From contig NC_083880.1 in the NCBI RefSeq assembly GCF_032452875.1, positions 53,890,829 to 53,954,828 of the forward strand: DNA of 64,000 bases. Reading direction: 5' to 3'. Below the pieces are notes generated by a model, which was not told where the DNA came from, did no database searches, and saw only the letters and a program-made list of their open reading frames with translations. This document shows, piece by piece, positions 40,275-52,100 of the stretch. Both the position numbers and the translations under genes were made by a program. The DNA is from Bos javanicus (Eukaryota; Chordata; Mammalia; Artiodactyla; Bovidae). Every line of letters starts with the position of its first letter. Within the stretch, counting starts at the first letter, position 1.

Positions 40275-43200
40275 ATGACTGATCCCTTTTGTGTTGGAGG
40301 AGGCCGCCGGGTCCCAGGATCCAGCAGGAGTGGGCCTGGGAAGGATGGCAGCCGGAACGAGGTCCGACTTCCTGTGCTCCATGAGCCCCCAAAGCTGGGT
40401 AAGAGGAGGCGGCCAGTGGTCCTGGGTAGCCAGTGCTGGGTGTAGGCCTCCCCGGATGTCAGGCTCCTGGGTGCCCAGCCTGGCCTCCTGAGAGGCTTCC
40501 TGGGGAGGGAGCAGCCGGGGCCCAGGGTTCTTGACCAAAGCGGACCACAGCCTCCTGCCTCCCTGTCTCCATGAGTGCAGGGGACATGAGGCTCATTCCA
40601 GGCAGGACCAGCCCCCCCGGCTGGCAGATGAGGCTGTGGGGAATGCATTCTCTGAGGCTTGATGTGTCGTGTGCTGCAGGGCTGCCAGTGGTCCGGGCTG
40701 GGCAGACGGTGCCCAGCCAGGCCGCACTCTGCTTTGACCTGGAAAGTCCAGCTGGCGACAGGACGGAAGGGAAGAAAAAGGGGCGTCCAAAAGCTGAGAA
40801 TCAGGCACTCCGAGACATTCCTGTGAGCTCCCCAAGGGCTGGGTGGGCTCTTGCAAGGTGTGCCTGGAAGCCCACTGCCTTGCTGGGCTTGCCTGCTGTG
40901 GGTCTAGCGCTGAGCCATCTGCCCACATCTGCCTGCTGCTCTGTGCGTGAGGGCTTCGAGACGGGGCCCAGTGGACCACATGTGGGAGTCCTGCAAGCCT
41001 AGGGACAGTAATGAGTCTGGGGCTGGCTGGTAGAGGCCTGGGTGGCTGCAGAGTCAGCAGCCTGGCCTTTCCCACACCTAGCTCTCCCTGATGAACCAAT
41101 GGAAAGACGAGTTCAAGGCGCACTCAAGGGTAAAGTGTCCAAATGCCGGGTGCTGGCTGGAATTCCCTAGCATCTACGGGCTCAAGTACCACTACCAGCG
41201 GTGCCAAGGGGTAAGGGACTGCAGCCTGGGGAAGGGGAAGCCTGGGGCCCACCCTGCCCTGGCTGTTGGCTTGGGAGTGTCCATGTCTGCCCTCTCCACC
41301 AGGGTGCCATCTCAGAAAGGCTGACCTTTCCCTGCCCCTTCTGTGAGGCTGCATTCACCTCCAAGACCCAGCTGGAGAAGCACCGGATTTGGAACCACAT
41401 GGACCGACCCCTGCCTGCCCCCAAGCCTGGGCCAGTCAGCCGGCCAGTCACTGTCAGTCGGCCGGTTGGGGTTAGCAAGCCCATTGGAGTAAGCAAACCG
41501 GTCACTATCAGCAAGCCCATTGGCATCAGCAAGCCAGTGACAGTCAGCCGGCCCGTGCCAGTCTCCAAACCAGTGACGGTCAGCCGACCCGTGCCAGTCA
41601 CCAAACCAGTGACGATCAGCAGGCCCGTGCCAGTGACTAAAGCTGTCCCGGTCACTAGGCCCGTACAAGTCAACAAGTCTATACCAGTCACCAAATCTGT
41701 ACCAATTGCCAAGCCAGTGACAGTCAACAAACCGGTGCCAGTCACCAAACCAGTGACTATCAACAAGTCGGTGCCGATGACAAAGCTTGTAACAGTTACA
41801 AAACCCGTGCCAGTTGCGAAGCCAGTGACGGTCAGCAGGCCCATCGTGGTCAGTAAGCCAGTGACGGTCAGCAGGCCCATTGCCATCAGCAGACACACAC
41901 CACCTTGCAAGGTGGTGCTGCTGACCAAGTCTGAGAACAAAGCTCCTCGGGCTGCAGGGAGGAGCAGCAGTAAGAAAAGGTATGGGGGCTCCTGCCAGGT
42001 TGGGACTGGGTGTCCCCAGGGCAGTCCAGGGGTAACAGGGCCCAGAGCGGGCCCTCCTGTCTTTACTCCCTGCTCCCTGCAGGACTGCGGATGGCCTGGA
42101 CACCTGCCCCATCCCACCCAAGCATGCGAGGCCAGAGAACGGAGAGTACGGCCCGGCCACCCCAGAGCAGAGCTCAGCCTTCCAGCTGAGCACAGACCCC
42201 AGCAGCAGCCCCCTTTCTCTGGGCAGCAGGCCCTCAGGGGGCAAGGAGGTGCCGAGGGCTCCAGGCCCCGGGTCCCCGCCTGAGGAGGGTGCAGAGCGCG
42301 TAAAGCACAGTAAGATGGGATTGGGAGGCAGCGGCCAGGGTGAGGCCAGTAGTGAGCCGGCCTAACCTTACCAATGGTTATTTAACCAGAGCCTTGGCCT
42401 CTGTTTTCTCTCTCCTGAGTCAGGAAGGAAACAGAAAACACCCAAGAAGTTTACGGGTGAGCAGCCGTCCATCTCAGGGACTTTTGGACTCAAAGGTGAG
42501 GCCTAGACTAGCCAGGCACCCTCGGGGCCAGACACACGCTGTGGCCACACCCTCAGGTGACACCTACCTTCCCTGCCTGTGCGCACAGGACTGGCCAAGG
42601 CAGAAGACAAAGCCCGCATCCATCGGGCCAAGAAGCAGGAGGGCCCAGGCCCTGAAGACACGCGGAAAAAGGGGCCAGCCCCCACCAGCGCTGTCAGCAA
42701 GGAGGTGCCAGCTCCTATGACCCACCCAGCCGCAGGTAGGGGCTGCTGAGTTGGGAGGCACAGGCCAAGTCTTGACAATGGGGGCAGTCCTGAACCATGG
42801 GGACGGGGACAGAGTGTGGGCTTTGGGTTCTGTGCTTGGTGTTAAGGTCATCTGGGAGCTCCTGCCCCTCACCTGAGGCCCTGGCCTTGCCCTGCAGGTG
42901 GCCCCGAGGAGCAGTGGCAACGGGCCATCCACGAACGGGGGGAGGCTGTCTGCCCCACCTGCAATGTGGTCACCCGCAAGACCCTCGTGGGGCTTAAGAA
43001 GCACATGGAAGTGTGTCAGAAGGTAGGGCTGCCCCCTGGCTCGGGAGGGGAGGCACCCCAGAACCGACGTCTCACCAACATGCCCATCTGCAGCTGCAGG
43101 ATGCACTGAAGTGTCAGCACTGCCGGAAGCAGTTCAAGTCCAAGGCCGGCCTCAACTACCACACCATGGCTGAGCATAGCACCAAGGTATTCCCCCGGGC

Positions 43201-45758
43201 CCAGCTGCCGTCCATGCTGCGCACTGGCTGCGGGTCTCCTTCCCCCCACCTGCCTGGCTCTGACCACTGGCCTCACTGGCACAGCTTAGTGGCTCCCGTG
43301 CCTGACTAGGGACATCTGTGGCCCCGGGCAGGGGCGGGCCCCGTGGTGGCAGGGGCACTGAGGCTGGCCTGCCCCTCAGCCCTCTGATGCCGAGGCCTCG
43401 GAGGGGAGCGAGCAGGAGGAGCGGGAGCGGCTGCGAAAGGTGCTGAAGCAGATGGGCCGATTGCGCTGCCCCCAAGAGGTGAGTGGGCCTGCAGGTGTGG
43501 ACGCCAGGTGGATGTGGTCCGGCTGCTCGCTACACTCACCTGCCCCTCGGACCTCCAGGGCTGCGGGGCTGCCTTCTCTAGTCTCATGGGCTACCAGTAC
43601 CATCAGCGACGCTGTGGAAAGCCGCCCTGCGAAGTGGAGACCCCGTCCTTCCCCTGCACCCACTGTGGCAAGCCCTACCGCTCCAAAGCAGGTCATGACT
43701 ACCACGTGCGCTCAGAGCACACAGCCCCGGTGAGTGGCCACAGCCTGGGCGCTCGTTCCTCAGGCACCTGCCCTGTGGGCTCCCTCTTCCCTTCTGGGGG
43801 ACTGGTGTGTCGGGGGAATGAACCTGTGATGGGCGTCTGTGTCCCCAGCCTGCTTTCTCCTGTGTTCTCTGTGTGGCACATGCCATGTGACTCACCAGCT
43901 CACCCAGCCTCCCGCTCCACAGCCCCCTGAGGAGCCCTCCGACAAGGCTTCTGAGGCTGAGGACCCACTGGGTGTGGAGCGGACTCCCAGCGGCCGTATC
44001 CGCCGCACATCGGCCCAGGTCGCTGTGTTCCACCTGCAGGAGATTGCAGAGGACGAGCTGGCCCGAGACTGGACCAAGCGGCGGATGAAGGATGACCTGG
44101 TGCCTGAGACTGCACGGGTGAGCCCTCCTCCCTGTCTCTGAGCGTAAGGCCCCCGGGAGGAACCTGGGCAGTCCACCCGCCTCCTGGGTGCAGACCTCCC
44201 ATCCATGGAGGGGAATGTCTGGGTCACCTCCAGCTCACCCTGTCAACTGCTGTGTCTGTAGCTCAACTACACACGGCCAGGCCTTCCCGTGCTGAACCCC
44301 GAGCTGCTGGAGGCATGGAAGAATGAGGTCAAGGAGAAAGGCCACGTCAACTGCCCCAACGATGTGAGCTGGGCAGGCTGGGCAGGCGTGGGAGCTCTGG
44401 GACTCAGGACAGAGGGCCCAGGGCTGGCCTTGGGGGAGACTTCCGTGTGGCCCGAGTTTCCTAGGCAGAGGCCTTGACCTCAGCCCTAGCAGCTCAGCCT
44501 GCCACACCCTCTGACTTCTGGGATCACACCCACCCACCTGCCTCAGATGGGCCCCAGGTCCCCTGGGCTGAGCAAGGGGTGCACAGTGGTCAGTGGGCTC
44601 AGGCTGGAGAGCCCGCCCCCACAGTCACCTCCCACCCCCAGTGCTGTGAAGCCATCTACTCCAGCGTGTCCGGCCTCAAGGCCCACCTGGCCAGCTGCAG
44701 CAAGGTCAGTGCCCAGGCCCTCCCCTCATCCGTGTGCTTGGTGCTCCCAGCTGCTCCCCAGGGTCCCATACATCCTGTGTGTCCCCCTGACCCTTTGGGG
44801 TCCAGGGCCAGCGCAGCCCAGGACACTCTCCCCCCAGCCTCAGCCCAGCTGTAAGTCAGTCAGTCGTGGTTGGTCCTGTTTATGGGCTCTTCATCTGTGC
44901 TGATACAGGTGGGTGGTCAACCCAGGGTTGGGGCTGACACCCTCGGCAGTGGGGTGTGACCCTTCCCTGGAGCACCTGCCTCCTGCCACCCTCGCTGTGC
45001 TCTCTCCTGCAGCTAGGGCACCTTGGTGGTCCTGTCACAGCAGCCTCGTAGGTCTGTGAAGCCTGCCCAGTGGGCACCCATCCAGACAAACCTCACAAGT
45101 GTGGGGGCCCCGGCTGCATCTGGGAACTTCTGGTCCTCCAAGGGCCAGGGTGGGGGCCAACCTCTGGGGGTTGGACTGCCATGTGCCTTACAGGGGGACC
45201 ACCTGGTGGGGAAGTACTGCTGTCTGCTGTGTCCCAAGGAATTCAGCTCCGAGAGCGGCGTCAAGTACCACATCCTCAAGACCCATGCGGAGGTGCGGCT
45301 GGATGGACTGGCCCCGTGGAGGGGCAGAGGAGGGGGTCGGGATGACAGCTCTTGTTGCCTTTGCTTGAGCAAGTTGCCACTGTTGAGGAAGCTTCTGGTT
45401 TCTCTTCAGAGTGGCTTCCCTGGAATCTGGGGTGCCCAAGACCCTAGGGCCCCTCTGTTCTGCCTTGCAGTGTCCCAGACCCCAGGGTCTCCACTGCTGC
45501 TTCTTTCCTCAGAACTGGTTCCGCACTTCGGCAGACCCGCCTCCCAGACACAAGGGTGTGGACTCCCCTGTGCCCAGGAAAGAGAAGAGTCCAGCCAGCG
45601 GGAAGAAGCGGGGCCGCAAGCCCAAAGAGCGGCCCTCCGAGGAGCCGGCCCCCGGGACGCCTCCCCACCAAGACGACTGGCCCCCAGCAGGCAGAGACAA
45701 GGGGGCCCGGGGCTCCACTGGCCGGAAGGTGGGAGCCGGCAAGGCACCTGAGAAGTGA
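40275..45758 (+). CDS. ZNF512B: ZNF512B, zinc finger protein 512B
   Basis: Sixteen coding exons: 40275-40398, 40680-40822, 41082-41210, 41303-41979, 42083-42309, 42424-42495, 42589-42735, 42898-43022, 43094-43186, 43380-43478, 43559-43729, 43923-44117, 44262-44363, 44642-44704, 45194-45292, 45513-45758. They join in frame to 2712 nt, or 903 residues plus TGA (human protein about 892). The coding exon 1 acceptor is at 40272/40273, two bases before the ATG. Eight zinc fingers form four C2HC/C2H2 pairs; in the first pair the ligands are C108, C113, H126, C130 and then C143, C146, H159, H164. A hexapeptide array fills residues 178-327. RRKQKTP at 434-440 is an RRKxxxP-type NuRD/RBBP4-binding motif. 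KKKGRPK and a C-terminal KKRGRKPKE are AT-hook-like. It is a nuclear chromatin protein; human work links it to TGF-beta signalling and ALS risk (established knowledge). Confidence 0.97.
41438..41887 (+). repeat. ZNF512B: 25 x 18-bp coding repeat in ZNF512B
   Basis: Twenty-five uninterrupted 18-bp units encode the hexapeptide (S/T)(K/R)P(V/I)(T/P/G)(V/I), 450 bp in all. Most units keep the K/R-P core; drifted ones include TKAVPV, NKSIPV and TKLVTV. The array lies between the first finger pair and the NuRD motif. Its regularity also opens long antisense frames, which are not genes. Confidence 0.97.
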
Positions 45759-48700
45759 GCTTGGAGCCTGGCAGGTGGGTGGGGCCCGGCCCCCACACTG
45801 GCCTGGCCCCTGTGTCTGGGGTGGGGCACCAGAGCCTCCTGCCCTCCAGGTCTCCACCCCTACCCCACCTGTTTGTCTGTTCAGCAGCGGTGGGCAGTCC
45901 TTTCCTCCCTGAAGGTAGCCCCTTCCCATGCAGGCTGCCGCAGGATGCCCTGGGCTGGGGCTCCCAGGAGGGCCGGGCAGCTGGGAGTGCAATAGTCTGG
46001 AGGGACCATCACGGGCGGTGGGGGAAGGGCTACAGCCTGGGCTTCAGATGTGGGTACTGCAGAGCAGGCATATGGCCTTCTGGCCCTTGGCACATGAGCT
46101 CTATGCCCCATCTGCTTTGAGTCCAAGCCTCAGGGGGTCCCTGGGTAGCCCGTTGTTCTGGGCTGATGAGGATACGTGAGCGGCCTCGCCTCTTGACCCA
46201 ACACTGGAACCCCAGCACCCCCAGCTACCTCCCAGGACAGACCCCAAGTCTGACAACTACCGTGCTGACCTGATGGCCCACCCCACCCGTGCCCCGCTGC
46301 CTTCTGGTTCCTGCACTTCTGCGCTCTACCTCTCTAGGCCCACCCTCCCTTGCTGTGCAACCCCTGCTGTGCTCAGGCCCCTGCCCCACTGGCCTGTGTC
46401 CATCGTGATGGGGGAAGCTGTCTTGCTCCACAGTCTCCAGTAGTGCTCTCTGCTTGAGGCCAGCAGAGGCTCTTCTGCCATCGCAGAACTGCTGAGCAGG
46501 GCTGAGGGACTGTGTGAAGCGAGCTCTGGCCTCAGCCTCCAGCTTTGCTAATGCCACTGGCCTAGATCACATAGCCCAATGGATTTAGGGAGGGCCAGTC
46601 TGGGTTCCAGGGTCACCTGGGGCCCATAGGCCTGTGGAGTGGGGACCTGGGGCCTGGCTTAAGTAGTGACCACTGTGGGAAGCAGCCTCAGTCTGCTGGC
46701 CTGGGTTGACCCATGGCCAAGCTCCCGTGGAAGCCTCCTTCCTCCTTTTTTACCTGCTCTTTCATTTCTGGTTGTGTGGCCTTTTGATGTGAAAGCCGAA
46801 GGCCAGGGTGGGAACTTGGCCGAGGTCACATAAGTTGGCAGCACCAGGGCTCTGTCTTGGCTCCCTTCGGTGCCCTGAGGACAGTGAGGTCTGTAGGTTG
46901 GGTCAAGTGGAGTCCAGGGCGCTGAGGATGCAGCCACATCTTCCCGCCGTGGCATTGCTGGGGCAGGGAGGGTTTCAGAGCTGTAGGTTTTGACGGAGGC
47001 TGTTTTCTACTGGGGGGTGGGGGTGGGCTGAGGGCTTGGCCTTGCCGATCCTGGATGATGTGAATTTTGATATTTGCTTGTGTGCGTGTGTCTCCTGGGT
47101 GTAGTGGATGCCAGTCTCGTTGCTGTGACAAGTAACAAACCTTTTTTTTAATTCTGTTTTTTATACAAAAACTCACCACAATCTAACATTTTGGTGCTAA
47201 GGGTTTCCTGGTGCCGACGGTGGATCTAGGGGCTGGGCTGGGGTCCCTCCCCTGCTCAGGGAGGCAGTGCTAACTGGGCATGCCTGCCCCTGGGCTCCTG
47301 TCCCCATCCCACCCCTGGAGAGGAGGGTCCAGTGTGGGCTCAGTTCTCCTCACCCTGCACCAGGGAGACGGCTGCCAGGAGGCTTGGGGGCTGAGGCGCT
47401 ATACTGCCTGTTTCTAGCTTATTCGCTTGACCGGAGTGCTCTGACCCTGGGCAGTCCTGGCTTGTGTGCTAGGGAGGGGATGTGGAAATGTGGACTCCCC
47501 CAACTCACACACACCTGATCTGATCGGCAGGTAGAGGCCTGGGCAGGGGCAGGAAATCCAGCATCAAATACTGAGGCAGGCAGTACAGCTTCAGGCAGGA
47601 GGGCTTTCCTTCCTGTATTCCTGGGTGTCGCTGGTGTATGGCTGGTGGAGGTAGAGGTGGGTGGGCAGCCACCAGAGGGGCAGCTGTGGGAGGGTGCCAG
47701 GGAATAGGCGCTGGTGGGGCCCCACCTGCACTTTGTCCTTGTCATCAGTGGTGGGAAGAGGTTGGACCTCAGCACCTCGGCAGGGGATGGCCGCCTGGCC
47801 GGCCTCTCAGGTACTTGGCCCTTGGGGAGTGGGGGCTGGTTTTGGTTGGGGGATTACTTTCACTGTCACCCCTGCCATCCACGTGCGATCTCTGATGTGG
47901 GAACCTCACCGGACGTGTGGGAAGAAGTGGGGTCCTGGGTAACTTGATGTTTAGCACTTTAACCCCCTTCTTTGTCTTTAAGGTGTGGGGACTGCTGGGT
48001 GGGGGCCCCTTTCTCCTCTTTCCCTCCCTGCTGGTCCATGCTCTGGCTGGTGGGTGGCAGTGACAAGCTGGTCTGTTGAGCCCTCCTCCCACGGCAGTGG
48101 AGCCCTTGGTGGCTTGGTGGAATCTGTCTACATCGCATTCTGATGGGAGTGCAGCCAGGTAGTCACCTAGCCTTGATTGACACCTTCAGTGAGAGGGACC
48201 CAGTGGCAGACAACCCCCTCCGTGTGGTGGGCATGGACCCTGCCTGAGACCCCAGGCCCAGGGCACAATGCCAGGTCCCTTTCTAAAGATCTACCTCTGG
48301 CCCAGCCCACCCCCCTTGCCCTGAGAACAGGAAAGGGTTGACTCAAGGGACCGAAACTTCACACAAAATAGGATGCACTTTTTTTTGCTCATGCAAGGGC
48401 AGATGAGTGTCCCCTGGTGTGACTGATGGCCCTCCCGGCCATAGCCCCCTCCTGTCCCTCTGGTTTGGAAGGGAAAGAATGGGTGCACCCTGACCCACAG
48501 AGTCCCTGTGTGTTGTCCTCCGTGGGCTCCAGGCAGCTGTCCTGAAGGCCTGGGGTTCTGGGGGAGCCAGCACCTCCTGCCTGTACTTTGGGTTTCTTGG
48601 TTTGGGTTTTTTAATGCCAGTTCTCCGTATTAAGTGCATTTCGAAAGAGAGGTTCCAGCTATCACTTGTAACCATATATATACATATATATTCTATCTAC

Positions 48701-48870
48701 AAAGTGTTTATTTGCAAGATGTTTTTGACGGTGAGCTCGGGCCCTGCCCGCCTTGTGACCATCTGTCCCTGGTCCTCGTCCCCGCCCCGGTCCCGGGAGT
48801 GGCTCGGGGCGGGCCATCAACTGTATGTATTAAAAATAACTGTATCAAATAAATGTTTATTGATTTTTTT
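45759..48870 (+). other. ZNF512B: ZNF512B 3' UTR
   Basis: A 3.1-kb untranslated tail of unique, GC-rich sequence. It becomes AT-rich only near its end (a ta-rich run at about 48674-48692). No recognised mobile element lies in it. Confidence 0.8.
48848..48853 (+). terminator. ZNF512B: ZNF512B poly(A) signal
   Basis: The canonical AATAAA has an auxiliary ATTAAA 19 bp upstream (48829-48834) and a T/GT-rich stretch just downstream (tttattgatttttttt). The inferred cleavage site is near 48,865-48,875. Confidence 0.88.
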
Positions 48871-48939
48871 TCAGCGGTTTTGTGTAGCCGAGTTTGTGGT
48901 AAAGCGTGGGCTGGGGTCCTTACCTGCACACCCGCCGCA

Positions 48940-49111
48940 AGGCCTCGTGAGGCTTGTAGTTTGCGGGGCGCGCGCGGCCTGGTGGGACTTGTAGTCCGCG
49001 GAGCGCGCTGGAGGGCGCGCGGCGCCAGGCCCTGAACCATAGCTCCCGACAGCCTGAGCGGCCGTCCCCCAAGCCCCGCCCCACCCCTCCCGCGGAGAGG
49101 CCCCCGAGCTC
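48940..49111 (+). promoter_or_regulatory. UCKL1: UCKL1 promoter with two ACTACAA (SBS/ZNF143-type) elements
   Basis: In the roughly 240 bp between the ZNF512B poly(A) site and the UCKL1 ATG lie ttgtagt at 48954-48960 and tgggacttgtagt at 48983-48995. On the minus strand the second reads ACTACAAGTCCCA, a perfect match to the conserved promoter element ACTAYRNNNCCCR; the first is a one-mismatch copy. They lie about 35 bp apart in a CpG-rich, TATA-less setting. Confidence 0.65.
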
Positions 49112-52100
49112 ATGGCTGCGCCCCCGGCCTCGGCCGACGCCCCCAGACCGGCGCCGCCGCCCCTCGCGGCTGGAGACGGGCCAGACCGGCCGGAGGGGAA
49201 GACCGAGACCACGTGCGAGGACCGGTAGGCGCGGCGCGCCCCTCGTGTTCCGTGGGAGGAGCGGCCCAGGGATCCGGGCCTGGACCAGCCAGCGTTCCCC
49301 GTGGCCGGTCCCCGTGGCCTGGCGGGGGAGGGCCCTCATGGACTGCCGCGGGCAGGGCCCGTATGGGGGCTCGTTCTGTCCCGAGCCGACGCGGCGCCGG
49401 GCCTACGAGCACTGGGCTGGACTGTTAGCCTGCCGGATGCTCCCAGGTGGTCAGTTCGTTCCGGGACCCATACAGACTCGGCCTCCCAGCTGAGGCCAGA
49501 GGTCGTGATGCTGGGTGGTGCGGGGCACGGTGTCTTCCAGTTCCCGCCTAGGCACCCGGACAGTCGCGGCTCTGGGGACTTTGCAGGAGGGGACATTGTG
49601 GCGGAGAGGCGGAGTTCTGTCCCCTGGCTGGGGAGGCAACTCCCGCTCACAGCCTCTGGGGCCCGGACCCAGGAGGCAGAGCAGCGCTCAGGGGAGGGCT
49701 GGCTCTTCACTTCCGGGTCTGAACACCGCCCCACCCCCCTCTCCCCGCCTGACCCAGCGCTGGCCACAGGCTGGGTCCAAAGAAAAACTTTTCAGCCTGG
49801 CGGTGTGTCTGGAAAGTGCCAAAGTGCCATGGCTTGGACTGCTCAGGACTTGGAGCTGCCAGCAGAGCTGCTGGGCAAGCAGGGAGAGGGTCTCAGGCCC
49901 CCTGCGCCTGAAGGAGCCTCTGGTGTCCCTCCAGGCTCACAGCCTCCTGGTCAGCAGTGACTGAGATCCTGGCTCGGATGATAGGGTGGGAGATGAGGGA
50001 CCTGAATCTGTGACACTTGTTAGTTCCAGAGAATCTGATGTGTCGGAGACCAGATAAACTCTTGAAAAGAGCGCCCTCTGCAGACACCGGTTGGCAGCGG
50101 CTGGCGGCCCTGCCTGGTGCACAGATGGAGTAGTGGGCTTAGGTGCCCCTGGCAGGGCCAGGGTGACAGTGGTTTTCCTCCTAAAAGCGTGGTCCCCAGG
50201 CGACAGGAGGGGAGCCAGGGCCTGTGGGCAGTAAGCACAGACTAGCACATTCTCCCACAGAGCCTCATGGAGTGGCCCTGAAGCTTCTGGACATCTCGGG
50301 GAATTTCTCATTACACCCTGCCTTCTCTTCTCTGGGATATTCCTCAAGCACGTGCTCCCCTCCCCCCGCAGTTCCTGCACAGCCCTACACACCTCTCCAC
50401 CCTGACGCAGTCCCTGCACACCCCCCTGCCCCCCAACCCCATGGTGAAGGTACCAGAGCTGCCTCCCTTCCTTGTCTGGGTGTCTGTGCAGGTGCCTCCG
50501 CACCGAGGCTCTCGCCTGACCTCGGCTCCACTTTGCCTTCTGTGGTCTGCATGAAGGCTTCTTGTGCGCCTGGCCTTCCGGAAGGGACCGACTTTCCCTT
50601 TGCACTGGAGGTGCTGGTGGACTAGTGAGCACCCTTTGGGCTGTCTCTGGTGGGGTCCAGGTGGACACAGGTCTGGGAGCTGCCACTGGGCTAGTGGAAG
50701 GAAGCTGGCCTACTTGCTCAAAGCAGCGGGAAGGAGAGGGTCCTGTAGGGGGATTCCCAGTGGGAGGAGTGGTGACTGCAAGTCCCTGGAGCCTACTGTA
50801 CCCCTTCAGGACTGCAGCCCCCCGGCCCCAGTTCTGTCTGCCCAGATTTCTGTTCCTGAGCTTGTCTGGGCCACCTACCCCCAGACCAGGCCCCAATGGG
50901 CCAGCTGCTCTCTCCTCTGACTTCTTTTACTCACTCGCCCAGGAAATTCTCCTAAAGCAGGATGGGGCTCAGGGCCCCCTCTGCAGCCCTGAGACTGAGC
51001 AGGGCAGGTAGGGTGGGGGCGGGAGGGAGCAGCTCCTGGTGGGTGGGGGCAGACCTGTTACCCCAAGGTGGTGCCCAGAAGGGGCTTCCTCTGAGCCCTG
51101 AAACAGAGTAGAAAAGCTGGTGTATGGACTGCATTAAATCACAGGGAGGAGGCTGGGGACCTGGGATGTGAGTGAATACTGCGGCCACACACCAGAGGGC
51201 CTGCTTTTCCTCCTACTGCTGGCCTGGGGCGTGGCTGTGACCCTAGTTAAGCACTGAGCACTGATGGTGGCCTTGAGGGATGTGCTGGAGCCTTCCTGGG
51301 GGAGGGGGCAGTTATTCTTGGAGGAGGCCTCAGGGGGGTAGAGTTTCAGGTTGTTTATGCTTTCAGGAGGCACCTGGGGCAGGGGTGGGGCGCTTAGCTC
51401 GGCTTTGTGCTGATGGCTCAGCCTAAAGACACCTTTGCTTTCCCTGTCTTGGGGCTGGGGGCCCTGCGCCCTGCGGCCCCTGGGAGGTGGGGTCTGGGAC
51501 TTTCTCCAGGGTGTTCCGGATGGGGTTCCTTAGCCAGCCCTGGCCGGGCAGCATGCCAGCCTGAGCGCAGGAGGGGCAGCTCACCCTGATGCTGGCCTGA
51601 GTCTGCCTGGCTGTTCTCCTCGGCAGGGTCAGTGCTATTAATATCAGGCCAGTGCACAGCCCCAAGCTGGTGATCCTCTTATGCCTGTGGCCTCGGCCCC
51701 TGAGGCTGGTGGTGAGTGTTGTTGCTTCTCTTGGGGCCTCTCACCCGTTGGCCCCCCGACTCCCAGTGGGCAGCCTCTCCCATCAGGGCTCGGACCTCAC
51801 TGCAGCTCCGCACTGGTTGTGTTGCCCACCCATGGAGGGGCAGCTCAGGGGGCTCCTGAGCTGTCCTGAGGGACTGCTGGGAGCCTAAGAGGCAGTGCAG
51901 GGACACCCCTGCACACACCTGGGGTCATCCTGCCATCCCGGTCTCCCTCGTGTCCTGGCCATGAGCAGCCCCCCAGCTTACCCTGGCATCCGGGTGTCAG
52001 GGTGCTGGACCCTTGGAGCAGAAGGCAGGTGAGTGGTAGGCCTGCCGTCTTCCGGTGAGGATTCCTTTTTTCACTGTGTCTCGGCTACCCCCAGCCCCGT

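Noticed and set aside
41182..42244. Two minus-strand open frames of 310-311 codons opposite ZNF512B
   Set aside because: They are the antisense shadow of the 18-bp coding repeat, where a strict period keeps all frames free of stops. The sense frame matches ZNF512B exactly.
49937..50896. 319-codon minus-strand frame in UCKL1 intron 1
   Set aside because: Pro/Gly/Arg/Ser-rich composition, no recognisable family and no splice or promoter support. GC-rich DNA yields such frames by chance.
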